Below are positions 1 through 9,689 of a DNA stretch of 33,474 bases, piece by piece. The position numbers and the translations under genes were made by a program. The notes below the pieces were generated by a model. The model did no database searches. It had not been told where the DNA came from and worked only from the letters and a program-made list of their open reading frames with translations. Position 1 is the stretch's first letter. Each line of letters starts with the position of its first letter. Origin of the DNA: Rikenellaceae bacterium (GTDB lineage: Bacteria > Bacteroidota > Bacteroidia > Bacteroidales > Rikenellaceae); assembly GCA_031256675.1 (NCBI GenBank), contig JAIRQC010000111.1, positions 1 to 33,474 of the forward strand, in the 5' to 3' direction.

Positions 1-1423
1 TTTTGTAATGAGAAATGTTTGCGTGATTTTTTGCCTGGTCTTGCTTTATGCAACCTTGTAAGATCATCCGCCATTTGACGGGCCCCGTATGGCGGAGACA
101 TATGGCAGGCGCTTGTCGGTTCCGTGCTGTCCCGAACGTCGAGGCTTCCGCGCAAACAACTTCACAGCATCCGCCGACATGCAAATACTTCCGAAAATCG
201 GCTTTCCTTCCGCTCCTAGCGGCATGGCTGTACCTGCCAGATAAAGTCTCAAGACCTTTCTCCCGTTGGCAACAGGTTCGGGATTTACGAGAGTGTTGTT
301 GAGAATAGCAAGGGAATGCCATATCAGCATGCCAATTCTCATTGACGTAGCATGTCAGCTCCCGTTCAAGGTCGTCGCCTGTCGGCCAGAACATGCCGAA
401 CACGCTGTCGCCGTCCGGCTGTTTCGCCAGAACGTCGTCCAGAGCATCCTCTCCGCAATCGAAAATCCTAAGGTACGATGCAATCCGTTTCACATGCTCA
501 ACCCAGGCGAGACAAAGTCTGTCGATATATTAAGCGTACATTGAATTGTGTCTCTGGTCGGCTCCGCTGTGCCGACCGGTTACCGTGCGCGACCATCGCG
601 CAGGTTCTCTTTTCCGGCGGGGCTGCGCCCATTTATACTGCACTCTGCGGCGCAGGACAAAGATTTACGGTACGCCCCTCCTGCTCATCGCTCGCTCCCG
701 CGACCGGAGTGGCTTTATGGTTATACCGCCATCGCTGTGCACAGGCGGTCAATGGAGCGCTTCGCGCATCAGAAAATACCTGCTGCTCTGTCGCAGCAGG
801 AAAGGGGAATAAGGTTTGAGGGCAGGGTTTGGTGCGGTCGTGGTTACAGGTTCCGGAGCGAAACGCTGTCGGCCTGTCGAAACAGGGGCGCAGTCTCAGG
901 CTTGAAAGTCAGTCGATTTATCGAGGACAGGGGTTACAAGTTTTGGGGAAAATGTAGAAGGCCGGGCGCAGGTTGTTTTTGAACTTCGTATAATGCGTCT
1001 TTATGCGCAGTTCGCTAACCTGTAAATCGAAGTCAGATCACTGTCTTTGCGAACGGTATGAGCAATTTGTGTAGAAAAAAAGCGATGATTTAGGGCAACG
1101 CAATGTGTTGCGGTTTCGCACAACTGCCACCTCTACCTTTCAAAGCCCCGCAAAATCACCATGGGTCGTCAAGGCAAAACCAACGCCAGACACTGCAATT
1201 CTCGTCACCGGTTGCCAGAGGTAAAAAATGAACCTCCATGCTCCATACACAAACCTTTCCAGAACAGATTGACGTTATGGAAAATGCGGCGGCGCCTCGC
1301 TATCTTGAATTGAACAGGCCTGCAACATAAAAACATAAAACAGTCGAGTTTACAGAAAACCCACTCACTGCCAGTCGCTTGCATCAAAAGCACGGCTTTG
1401 GGGAAAAATCGCCGGAACGCCAA

Positions 1424-2488
1424 CTACGAGATCAATATTTTATCGAGCATCCTGATATACAGCTCTATGCCATGTCTGATCTCGGACAGGAAGACGAACT
1501 CGTCGGCGGAGTGCGAACGGGCGCTGTCGCCCACTCCAAGTTTCAGCGAGGGGACGTCAAGCAGGGCCTGGTCGGAGGTTGTGGGGGAACCGTAGGTGGT
1601 GCGGCCGAGCGACAGGCCGGCCTGGACGATCGGGTGCGAGGGGTCGATGGAGGAGGGTTTGAGACGGGTGGAGCGGGGTATAACCTCGCACTCGACGTGC
1701 TGCCGGATGGTTTCGACGACCTCTTCGTTGGTGTAACGGTCGGTGACGCGAATGTCGACCGTGAAGCGACACTCGGCGGGGACAACGTTGTGTTGCGTGC
1801 CGGAATTGATGACGGTGACGGTCATCTTCACGGGGCCGAACATGTCGCTCACTTTCGGGAAACGATATGTCCGGAACCACTCTATATCCCTCATTGCCTT
1901 GTATATGGCGTTGTCTCCCTCTTCGCGTGCAGCGTGGCCCGCCTTGCCGTGGGACACACAGTCGACGACCGTCAATCCGCGCTCGGCTATGGCGAGTTGC
2001 ATCAGCGTGGGTTCGCCTACGATGGCGAAATCGAGCGGGCCCAACAGCGGTATCACACTTTCCAAACCGTTCGGGCCGCTGTTCTCCTCCTCGCCCGTAA
2101 TGGCCACGATAAGGTTATATTTCAGATTGTCATGCTTGTAGTAATGCAGGAATGTTGCCAGCAGTGACACGACGCTTGCCCCTGCGTCGTTGCTGCCGAG
2201 GCCGTAGAGCCGGTCGCCCTCGACGGCGGGCACAAACGGATCGCGCGTGTAACCGTTGTTCGGCGCGACCGTATCGTGGTGAGAGTTAAGCAGTATGGTC
2301 GGTCTGGCCGTGTCGAAATGCAGGTTCTGCACCCAGACGTTATTGTGCAGCCGGTTGATATTGCGCACCCCATGATTTGCGAGATGGCGCGTGATGAGTT
2401 CCGCCGTTCCATTTTCGCCGCGGCTCAGCGACGGCGTGGCTATCAACTCTTTGAGCAACTCGACGGCATCGTTATATAAATTCTCCAT
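1424..2488 (-). CDS. M20 family metallopeptidase, acetylornithine/N-acyl-amino-acid deacetylase-like (ArgE/DapE family)
   Basis: 354 aa ORF with LLNSHHDTVAP, GSNDAGASVVSLLA, ITGEEENSGPNG and AIVGEPT motifs typical of M20 peptidases. Confidence 0.9.
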   Translation of the reverse strand: MENLYNDAVELLKELIATPSLSRGENGTAELITRHLANHGVRNINRLHNNVWVQNLHFDTARPTILLNSHHDTVAPNNGYTRDPFVPAVEGDRLYGLGSNDAGASVVSLLATFLHYYKHDNLKYNLIVAITGEEENSGPNGLESVIPLLGPLDFAIVGEPTLMQLAIAERGLTVVDCVSHGKAGHAAREEGDNAIYKAMRDIEWFRTYRFPKVSDMFGPVKMTVTVINSGTQHNVVPAECRFTVDIRVTDRYTNEEVVETIRQHVECEVIPRSTRLKPSSIDPSHPIVQAGLSLGRTTYGSPTTSDQALLDVPSLKLGVGDSARSHSADEFVFLSEIRHGIELYIRMLDKILIS

Positions 2489-2513
2489 AAATGAAAACCC
2501 TTTGTCGGGCTCG

Positions 2514-2521
2514 CAAAATTA
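2514..2521 (-). promoter_or_regulatory. Bacteroidetes-type -7 element (TAATTTTG) upstream of the M20 peptidase
   Basis: TAnnTTTG match on the minus strand about 26 nt upstream of the ATG; no clear -33 TTG. Confidence 0.4.
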
Positions 2522-2819
2522 AACAAATTTTTCGTTTCCTATAAGTGGGCCCGTAAAAAACGCCAATTCATGCGAGTCGGGATTTGTTTTTGGAGTGGCT
2601 ATGCAGGCGGTACGGGGTAAAGATTGATATTTGGCCGATTACAGGCGCGTTGCGAGGGCAGCTAATACTTCGATTAATGATTTAGGGCTTGATAATACTA
2701 TTTCTGCCTCTGCCTGTTTTTGTCTTTGTTGCTTTTGCTTTGCTCCTTGAACAGCGCTGGCCCTGTCTCCGGCCCGGCAACGCTGTTGGAATCGAGGGCA
2801 TATTTCAGCTCCCTGTCGG

Positions 2820-3074
2820 TCATTCTACCAAGTCGTCCCAACGCCCGCAGATATTTTGCGCCGCCGAAAACCTCGTCTCGACATATCGTTGCAGCCGTTT
2901 CTGCTCGTTGAGGTTACCGTGCGTCTGCACCTTGCCGTCCGCCCACTGTTCCGGCGACAGGTAAACGTCGAGGCCGATCTGAAAGTACCCTTTATGGCTT
3001 ACGGACAATTTCAGCGGGCAGCTTCCGTCCTTGCGGGGCTTTCTGGTGTCGAGGTAGAGTTTTATCGAGGACAT
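2820..3074 (-). pseudogene. N-terminal fragment of a tyrosine recombinase/integrase (arm-type DNA-binding region)
   Basis: MSSIKLYLDTRKPRKDGSCPLKLSVSHKGYFQIGLDVYLSPEQW resembles the N-terminus of Bacteroidetes integrases. The frame ends at WDDLVE*, and the expected continuation (LRALGRLGRMTDRELKYALDSN...) is in another frame, then stops. No catalytic domain is present. Confidence 0.7.
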
Positions 3075-3083
3075 AGTCTGAAA

Positions 3084-3116
3084 AATTTGCAGGGAATTTG
3101 CAGGGAATTTGCAGGG
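3084..3116. repeat. Three perfect 11-bp tandem repeats (AATTTGCAGGG)
   Basis: Copies at 3084, 3095 and 3106, just upstream of the integrase-fragment ATG. Confidence 0.9.
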
Positions 3117-3258
3117 ATTTTCCTCAAAAGTAACCAAAATATTCTGGAATTACTCAAAGTTTGAGGGCTTTTTCGCGAAAATGACAGGGCGATACACAAA
3201 GAAAAAGCGTCGACAATCGACACTACTTAATGTGATTATCAACGCTTTACATTGTTTG

Positions 3259-3296
3259 TGGGAGCTGAGGGATTCGAACCCCCGACCCTATGCTTT
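3259..3296 (-). other. 3'-terminal tRNA fragment (T-arm plus acceptor 3' strand), probable attachment-site remnant
   Basis: Minus strand reads GGGTC-GGGGG-TTCGAAT-CCCTC-AGCTCCC-A. No anticodon 5' stem, D-arm or GGGAGCT 5' acceptor strand is found further upstream on that strand. Confidence 0.65.
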
Positions 3297-3849
3297 GAGA
3301 GAAGGGTAACCCGGGCAGCGTGGCGAGGGCAGAGACCGCTTGCGAGCTATGTTGTGGTAGCGCAGGGAAGCCAATAGCAACCTGAAAGCAGCCTCCGAAG
3401 ACAACACAAAGAACAACCTCGAAGGCAACCTGAAAGCCAGCATTGGAAGAAAACAGAGGATAAAAAGCTTAAACAACTCTTTAATGATTAAAGAATGCAT
3501 CTGTAAGACTTAAACCAGTTCTTAAATTACAAAGGAATATCTCAATGTGATATACAGACAGCCCCTTAACAACAAATTGCGAGCGGGCAGTTCAAAAATC
3601 CCAACAAATGGCTATTTCGTGCTCCTGCTTTTTGCCGTTCCTTTGCAACGTCAATGGTTACAGTATTTTCGTGTAATCAGAAATCTTAATTTGCCTGCTA
3701 TGGAGAGACGAATTTTGTTCTTGTGCGAAAGGAACATGGCGGCCATATAACCGCAGGACAAAACAAAAAGCGCTCGCAGGAGAGAGCAAAAGAGGGCAAA
3801 AAAGATGATAAAGGAGGGGGCATTCAGTAAAAGAAACGTTGAGTCCTCG

Positions 3850-3915
3850 CAGAAATTGGCAAGTTATTGCGCAGAAATCGGCGAGCCACGGCGCAGAAGT
3901 CGACAAGCCGCTACG
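3850..3915. repeat. Degenerate 22-bp tandem repeat, 3 copies
   Basis: CAGAAATTGGCAAGTTATTGCG / CAGAAATCGGCGAGCCACGGCG / CAGAAGTCGACAAGCCGCTACG. Confidence 0.75.
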
Positions 3916-4090
3916 CGGGACCGGCGGCCATCAGCCATTACGCCTTTCGCCGGCGGCTTCGTGAGCATCTTTCAGCACAGCGTTCAGGCGCCGCCTGCGG
4001 GCCACGGGCTGCAAAATGCTATTCCAGTCAATAGCAATGCTATGTAAAACAACACATTCGATCATTAACCCTATAAGGATAAAGAAGATA

Positions 4091-4456
4091 TTTGCATGAA
4101 TACCTCAATGAAAATATTTGTAATGACCCAAAGGTATAAAGAAAGATATTCACATGAATAGCTCAAAGAAACAAGAATATTTGCAATGGAACAGAGGGAT
4201 TAAAGAAGATATGTCTCAATGAAACAAGAATATTCGCAATAGCTCGAAGAAACGAAGAAGATATTCGCATGAATGTTTCTCGCAATGGTCTAAAAAACAT
4301 AGAAGATATTCGCAATAATATCTCAAAAAACACCCGCAGTGACCCAAAGGAACAAAAATTTGCATGAATACCTCAATGAAAATATTTGTAATGACCCTGC
4401 GGGATAAAGAAAGATATTCACATGAATGGCTCAAAGAAACAAGAATATTCGCAATG
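4091..4456. repeat. 98-bp direct repeat (4091-4188 and 4359-4456) flanking degenerate copies of its sub-motif
   Basis: About 6 mismatches in 98 nt between copies; the intervening 170 bp carries variants of AAGAAGATATTCGCAATG. Confidence 0.9.
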
Positions 4457-4492
4457 CCCCAAATGAATGGTTCAAAGAAACAAGGAAAAAAC

Positions 4493-5782
4493 ATGAATGT
4501 CAGTCACAGGATAATTCTGCTGTTCGCCGCGCTGCTGCCCGTTTCGGCGACCCTTGCTCAGGAGCAGAAACAGGCGCAACAGGCGCAACAGGCCGACAGC
4601 GCCCAATATACACGCTACCGCTTCGGCGGCTATGGCGAGATGCTTTTCCAGCGGATGGACTACGGGGCCGACCGCTACAAGGATCCCTCAGGCGCGCCGC
4701 GCGACAAACGCGCATATGTCTCCATTCCGCGTACCATTCTGGCGTTCGACTATAAATTCCGCAACGACATTGTGCTCGGCACTGAGATAGAGTTCGAATA
4801 CGGCGGCACCGGCTCGGCAATGGAGCTCGAATACGACGAGGCCGGCGAGTACGAGATGGAGATCGAGAAGGGGGGCGAGGTGGCGCTGGAACAGTTCCAC
4901 ATCACCAAACGTTTCGCTCCGTGGCTCAATCTCCGCGCAGGACATATTATCGTGCCGGTCGGATTGACCAACGCCCACCACGAACCGATATTCTTTTTCG
5001 GCTCTTCGCGCCCCGAAGGCGAGATGACCATCCTCCCCTGCACGTGGCACGAGACGGGCCTGTCCGTTCTCGGCGCGTATAAGGGATTGAGCTACGAGGT
5101 GATGATTGTCAACGGCCTCGATCCCAACGGTTTTTCCACGTCTAACTGGATACGCGGCGGCAAACAGGGCATATTCGAAACGTCTGTCATGACAAGCCCC
5201 GCCTTTGCCGGACGGCTGGAGTACTCGCCGTTGAAAGGCTTGCGGCTGGGCATGTCGGGCTATTTCAACAAGACGGCGCGCAACGCGAGCATGCCGCAGA
5301 AAACAAGCGGCATCGACGCCGCGGTGACCATCGGCACACTCGACGCGCAGTATCTGGGCCATAATGCAGTCGTAAGGGCAAACCTTGTCTACGGCCACCT
5401 GTCCGACGCGCTGCGGCTGAGCCAGATCAACAGGAACATCTCCAAAGCCACGAACTTTACCCGCACGCCTGTGGCGCAGCAGGCCATGACATGGGCGGTG
5501 GAGGCGGGATATAACGTGGCCTCCGTCTGGCGGTCGAAACAGAAGTTGATACCGTTCGTTCGCTACGAATATTACAACAGCGCCCATAAGGTACCTGCCG
5601 GTATGGCCGAGACACCGATCAACCGCAGGACGCTGCTCACCGTCGGGGCGAATTATGCGCTGCTGCCCAATCTCCTGCTGAAAGCCGACTATGCCATGCG
5701 GCAGCTCGACCGGGGGCGTTTCAACAGGGAAAATACATTCGGCCTCGGGATAGGATACACCGGCTGGTTCGTTCAGAAGTAA
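4493..5782 (+). CDS. Outer-membrane beta-barrel porin-like protein
   Basis: Signal peptide (MNVSHRIILLFAALLPVSATLAQ), alternating barrel-like strands, aromatic C-terminus. Start placed at 4493; the longer track ORF begins inside the upstream repeat. Confidence 0.8.
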   Translation: MNVSHRIILLFAALLPVSATLAQEQKQAQQAQQADSAQYTRYRFGGYGEMLFQRMDYGADRYKDPSGAPRDKRAYVSIPRTILAFDYKFRNDIVLGTEIEFEYGGTGSAMELEYDEAGEYEMEIEKGGEVALEQFHITKRFAPWLNLRAGHIIVPVGLTNAHHEPIFFFGSSRPEGEMTILPCTWHETGLSVLGAYKGLSYEVMIVNGLDPNGFSTSNWIRGGKQGIFETSVMTSPAFAGRLEYSPLKGLRLGMSGYFNKTARNASMPQKTSGIDAAVTIGTLDAQYLGHNAVVRANLVYGHLSDALRLSQINRNISKATNFTRTPVAQQAMTWAVEAGYNVASVWRSKQKLIPFVRYEYYNSAHKVPAGMAETPINRRTLLTVGANYALLPNLLLKADYAMRQLDRGRFNRENTFGLGIGYTGWFVQK

Positions 5783-5803
5783 ACCAATTAAAAAAATACG
5801 GAT

Positions 5804-6949
5804 ATGAAGATCAAATTGTTCCATGCTCTCCTTGCAGGCGCGGCGATGCTCTGCTCCTGCGAAGACAAGGCCGTCCCCAACAATGGCGGCGACGACGACG
5901 GCTACGGCTATGAGTTCGGCCAGACGATCGCCACATACGTCGACAATGTGGTGCTGCCGACCTACGAAGAGATGAAAGACTGCGCCGCCGTGCTTTACGA
6001 GGCGACGCAGGCCTATGCCGGCGATCAGTCGCAGACAAATCTGGATGCGGTGTGCGCCGCGTGGCGTGCGATGCGCATTCCGTGGGAGCAGAGCGAGGGT
6101 TTCCTTTTCGGTCCCGCCGCGCTGCTCAGCCTCGACCCCTCGCTCGATACGTGGCCGCTGGACAGGACTAACCTCAACGTGATACTGGGCGGCACGGAGA
6201 CCATCGACGTCGACCGCATTGCCTCCAATAACGTCCACGGCTTTCACGCCATCGAGTTCCTTATTTTCGACAGCGGCGCACCGAAAACCGTGCAGCTCAC
6301 CGCCCGCGAACTGGACTATCTGCAAGCCGCAGTCGAGTATCTGCGAAACGACACATATCAGCTCTACGCTAACTGGGCAGGGGCGGACAACATCGACGAC
6401 GAGGTGGCCGGCGTGCTCGAAGATGCGGAGATAGAGGTCATGTACAATTTCTCGGCGCAGTTCAAGAATGCAGGCAGGGCGGGCAGTACCTTTGTCTCGC
6501 AGAGCGACGCTATCGACCAGATCATCGACGGCTGCGTGGAGATCGCCTCGGAGGTTGGCGCGCAGAAGATCGGCGGCCCATACAGCACGGCCAGAGTGGA
6601 CTACGTTGCGGCGGTGCTCGCAGTGGAGTCGTGGTACAGCTTCAACTCGCTCGACGACTACCGCAACAACATTGTCAGCATCCGCAACTCCTACTTCGGC
6701 GGGCGCGGCAAGACGGCCTCCAACGCCTCGGCCAGCAGCATCTCGACCTTTGTGAAGAGCAAAAATGCATCGATAGACACAGAGGTGACCAACGCCATCG
6801 AAGCGGCCATTGCCGCTATGGACGCCGTTACGCCCAGACCTTTCCGCGACGCCATTCAGGGAGGCAATAACCCCACTGTCGACAACGCAATGGACGCCTG
6901 CGCGACGCTGGAAACCACTCTGGAAAAGATAAAAACACTCCGTAATTAA
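5804..6949 (+). CDS. Imelysin-like lipoprotein (peptidase M75 / IrpA family)
   Basis: Lipobox AAMLCSC; GFHAIEFLIF fits the imelysin GxHxxE motif; alpha-helical repeats. Confidence 0.85.
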   Translation: MKIKLFHALLAGAAMLCSCEDKAVPNNGGDDDGYGYEFGQTIATYVDNVVLPTYEEMKDCAAVLYEATQAYAGDQSQTNLDAVCAAWRAMRIPWEQSEGFLFGPAALLSLDPSLDTWPLDRTNLNVILGGTETIDVDRIASNNVHGFHAIEFLIFDSGAPKTVQLTARELDYLQAAVEYLRNDTYQLYANWAGADNIDDEVAGVLEDAEIEVMYNFSAQFKNAGRAGSTFVSQSDAIDQIIDGCVEIASEVGAQKIGGPYSTARVDYVAAVLAVESWYSFNSLDDYRNNIVSIRNSYFGGRGKTASNASASSISTFVKSKNASIDTEVTNAIEAAIAAMDAVTPRPFRDAIQGGNNPTVDNAMDACATLETTLEKIKTLRN

Positions 6950-6955
6950 ACCGTC

Positions 6956-7366
6956 ATGAACGCACAGACCAAAACCGCTTTCTGCTGGCTGCTGTTGGGC
7001 ATATGTTACCTGACGCACACCCTGCTTCACATGTTCGGGCTCTTTTATGGCGCGGACATACGCCTGCCCGAGGCTACGGGAGAAGTGTCGCTCTGGGTGC
7101 AGGCCTTCAACACGGTCATCTTCACTGCCACCCTCCTCATGTCGTTCCTGTCGCTGCTCTTTTTCGGAAAGGGTTTCCGGCGATTTTCGCTTGTGTGGGG
7201 ACTGCTGCTGTTGCTGCTCAACCTTTTTCATCTGGCAACGACCCTCTTTGTCGAGACGTTCGACCTCTCGCAGGCATGCCTGCAGGCCTTTGTGCCTGCG
7301 GTCAATGCAGTACTGGCCTTCGAGTTGTGGAAAAGCCTGAAACAGGAGCGACAGCGCGCTGCGTAG
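6956..7366 (+). CDS. Small integral membrane protein with about 4 TM segments, function unknown
   Basis: 136 aa hydrophobic ORF starting 7 nt after the imelysin stop; His-containing first TM (YLTHTLLHMF). Confidence 0.75.
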   Translation: MNAQTKTAFCWLLLGICYLTHTLLHMFGLFYGADIRLPEATGEVSLWVQAFNTVIFTATLLMSFLSLLFFGKGFRRFSLVWGLLLLLLNLFHLATTLFVETFDLSQACLQAFVPAVNAVLAFELWKSLKQERQRAA

Positions 7367-7379
7367 AACTTTTTCACCG

Positions 7380-8036
7380 ATGAGGAGTGCCGACGGTTAC
7401 CGGAAACTTGCCGGAGGGTACGATGCCTTTCTCGGCGAGGGCAACCTCTGGACGCGACTGGCCTGCAAACTGGTCTGGGGCTTCCCCGATTCGGCCTATG
7501 CCGGACGGCTGCTTGCCTGCCTGCCGGAGGGTTTCGCCGGACGGCTGCTCGACGTTCCGGCAGGTACGGGGCTGTTCACATGCGAAAAGTATTCGCGCAT
7601 GAAACAGGCTGAGATCGTCTGCGTCGACTATTCGCAGCGGATGCTCGACATTGCCTGCCGCCGCTTCGAAGCGGCGGGATTGCAACATGTCGTGTGCCGG
7701 CAGGGCGACGCAGGGGCGTTGGATTTCCCTGACGGAACGTTCGACGGCGCGCTCTCGATGAACGGCCTTCACGCATTCCCCGACAAGGAGGCGGCCCTCG
7801 ACGAGATTGCCCGTGTATTGAAACGCCGTGGCATATTTGTCGGGTGCTGCTATGTCGAGGGAGAAAAATGGCGCACCGACCGGTTCATACGGAATGTGTA
7901 CGTACCCTGCGGCTGGTTCACGCCCCCGTTCATGACAAGGGGGGCGTTGCGGGCAAAGTTGTCCGAACGCTACGAGGTCGTCGAATGGTGGGGCGTGGGG
8001 GCCATAGCATGTTTTTCGTGCATCAAGGTACGCTAA
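7380..8036 (+). CDS. Class I SAM-dependent methyltransferase (UbiE-like fold)
   Basis: LLDVPAGTGLF motif I, VDYSQRML, FDGALSMNGLHAFPD. Confidence 0.85.
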   Translation: MRSADGYRKLAGGYDAFLGEGNLWTRLACKLVWGFPDSAYAGRLLACLPEGFAGRLLDVPAGTGLFTCEKYSRMKQAEIVCVDYSQRMLDIACRRFEAAGLQHVVCRQGDAGALDFPDGTFDGALSMNGLHAFPDKEAALDEIARVLKRRGIFVGCCYVEGEKWRTDRFIRNVYVPCGWFTPPFMTRGALRAKLSERYEVVEWWGVGAIACFSCIKVR

Positions 8037-8170
8037 CGCCCGACCCGCCGCTATTCAACGCCCGTCCGGCTCCCGTCTCCGCGCCCATTCGCCGACGGGA
8101 GCTAAGCGCCGAACGGGGCCGAAGCGGCACAATATTACGAATTATGCCTATGAGCGTCAACAGAGCATAA

Positions 8171-9574
8171 ATGACAATGAAACGCCTGATAACCGCACTG
8201 TTCCTCCTGTCGGCTGTCGCCTGCGGGCGCGAGGAGGAGATCATACTCAAGCCCAACGGTAAAGCCGCATTGCCCGCCGAACTCTCGGCGGGCAATGCCA
8301 CTGTTTTCATGACCAGCATCCGCGCATACGATACCCCCGCGCCGTGGGTCTCGGGGGCGCTGCTCGACCGCTTTCTGAAAGGGGACAAACTCTACGACGA
8401 CCCGCGCACCTCCGACCAGGGTGATCCGACGGTAGGGGGGCTCGGCCCTGTGTATGCCGGTTTTTCGTGCGGCAGCTGCCACAACAACGCCGGACGCACC
8501 TATCCGTCGATGTTTGCCGACGGAGGCAGCGGCAGGGGCTTCTCGTCGCAGCTGGTCTACATATTGCGACAGAACGGCAGGTTCTTCCGTCAGTACGGGC
8601 GCGTGCTGCACGACCAGTCGATCGTCGGGGTGCAGGCGGAGGGGAAGCTCAAATACACCTTCGAGGAGAAGGAGTACGCCTTTCCCGACGGCGAACGCTA
8701 CTCGCTCGTCACGCCGCATTACAGCATCGTCGAATGGTATGCCGACACTATTCGCCCTCAGGAGCTGATCGTCGACGTGCACATACCGCTGCGCCATGTC
8801 GGCATGGGGCAGATCATGGCCCTCGACCACGACGAGCTGCGCCGCCTCGCCGCGCAGAGCAATTACCCCGAGTACGGCATATCAGGCAGGCTGAGCATCG
8901 TCACCGAGCGCAACAGACAGTTCGTCGGCGTGGGCGGCAACAAGGCGCACCACGCCGACCTGACCGTCGAGCTCGGTTTTTCGTCCGACCTGGGGGTGAC
9001 CAACGACCGCTATCCGCTCGAGATCTGCGAAGGACAGCCGCAGAACGTCGGCTACAGCCACTACGGCATACAGATCTCCACGCGCGACATGGAAGACGTC
9101 GATCTGTACATGAGCACGCTCGGCGTGCCAGCGCGCCGCAACGTGAACAACGCCGTCGTCCTGCGCGGCGAGGAGAACTTCTATCGGGCCAAATGCCACC
9201 TGTGCCATACGCCCACGCTCCACACGCGGCAGGAGGCCCCTGTGCTGCTCAACGGAACCCGCCTGCCGTGGCTCTGCAACCAGACAATACATCCGTACAG
9301 CGATTTCCTGCTGCACGACATGGGGCCCGAGCTCGACAACCACGTTCCGGCGGGGTCGGCATACAGCTACGAGTGGCGCACAACGCCGCTGTGGGGCGTC
9401 GGATTGCAGGAGACCGTCAACGGCCACACGCGCATGCTGCACGACGGCAGGGCGCGCAACATCACGGAGGCCATCATGTGGCACGGCGGCGAGGGCGCCG
9501 TCTCGCGCGAGCTGTTCCACCGCATGGGCAGGGAAGACCGCGATGCGCTGATCACATTTATAAACAGCCTGTGA
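8171..9574 (+). CDS. Di-heme oxidoreductase lipoprotein (DUF1111, so-called thiol oxidoreductase / cytochrome c peroxidase-like)
   Basis: Lipobox SAVAC; two heme c motifs CGSCH and CHLCH; GLGPVYAGFSCGSCHNNAG signature. Confidence 0.85.
   Translation: MTMKRLITALFLLSAVACGREEEIILKPNGKAALPAELSAGNATVFMTSIRAYDTPAPWVSGALLDRFLKGDKLYDDPRTSDQGDPTVGGLGPVYAGFSCGSCHNNAGRTYPSMFADGGSGRGFSSQLVYILRQNGRFFRQYGRVLHDQSIVGVQAEGKLKYTFEEKEYAFPDGERYSLVTPHYSIVEWYADTIRPQELIVDVHIPLRHVGMGQIMALDHDELRRLAAQSNYPEYGISGRLSIVTERNRQFVGVGGNKAHHADLTVELGFSSDLGVTNDRYPLEICEGQPQNVGYSHYGIQISTRDMEDVDLYMSTLGVPARRNVNNAVVLRGEENFYRAKCHLCHTPTLHTRQEAPVLLNGTRLPWLCNQTIHPYSDFLLHDMGPELDNHVPAGSAYSYEWRTTPLWGVGLQETVNGHTRMLHDGRARNITEAIMWHGGEGAVSRELFHRMGREDRDALITFINSL
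8267..8298. repeat. Perfect 13-bp inverted repeat, 6-nt loop, inside the di-heme CDS
   Basis: GCATTGCCCGCCG-AACTCT-CGGCGGGCAATGC. Confidence 0.95.
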
Positions 9575-9689
9575 AACTTATTCATCGAAAAACCAATGCT
9601 TTCCCCGCATGAACAGAGGCCGCTTGCCGACCGTGGCGGGACAGGGCGGGGAAGCCGAAAGCTAAAATGTATTTTTCGCGAATAGAAAA

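Noticed and set aside
779-800. CCTGCTGC-TCTGTC-GCAGCAGG hairpin
   Set aside because: No adjacent supported gene to terminate; insufficient context.
4364-4492. N-terminal extension of the porin ORF
   Set aside because: Translation of the AT-rich repeat; the signal peptide begins at the ATG at 4493.
4688-7231. 847-aa minus-strand ORF
   Set aside because: Antisense to the porin, imelysin and 4-TM genes, which carry clear family signatures; long antisense ORFs are expected in GC-rich, codon-biased DNA. No motif recognised.
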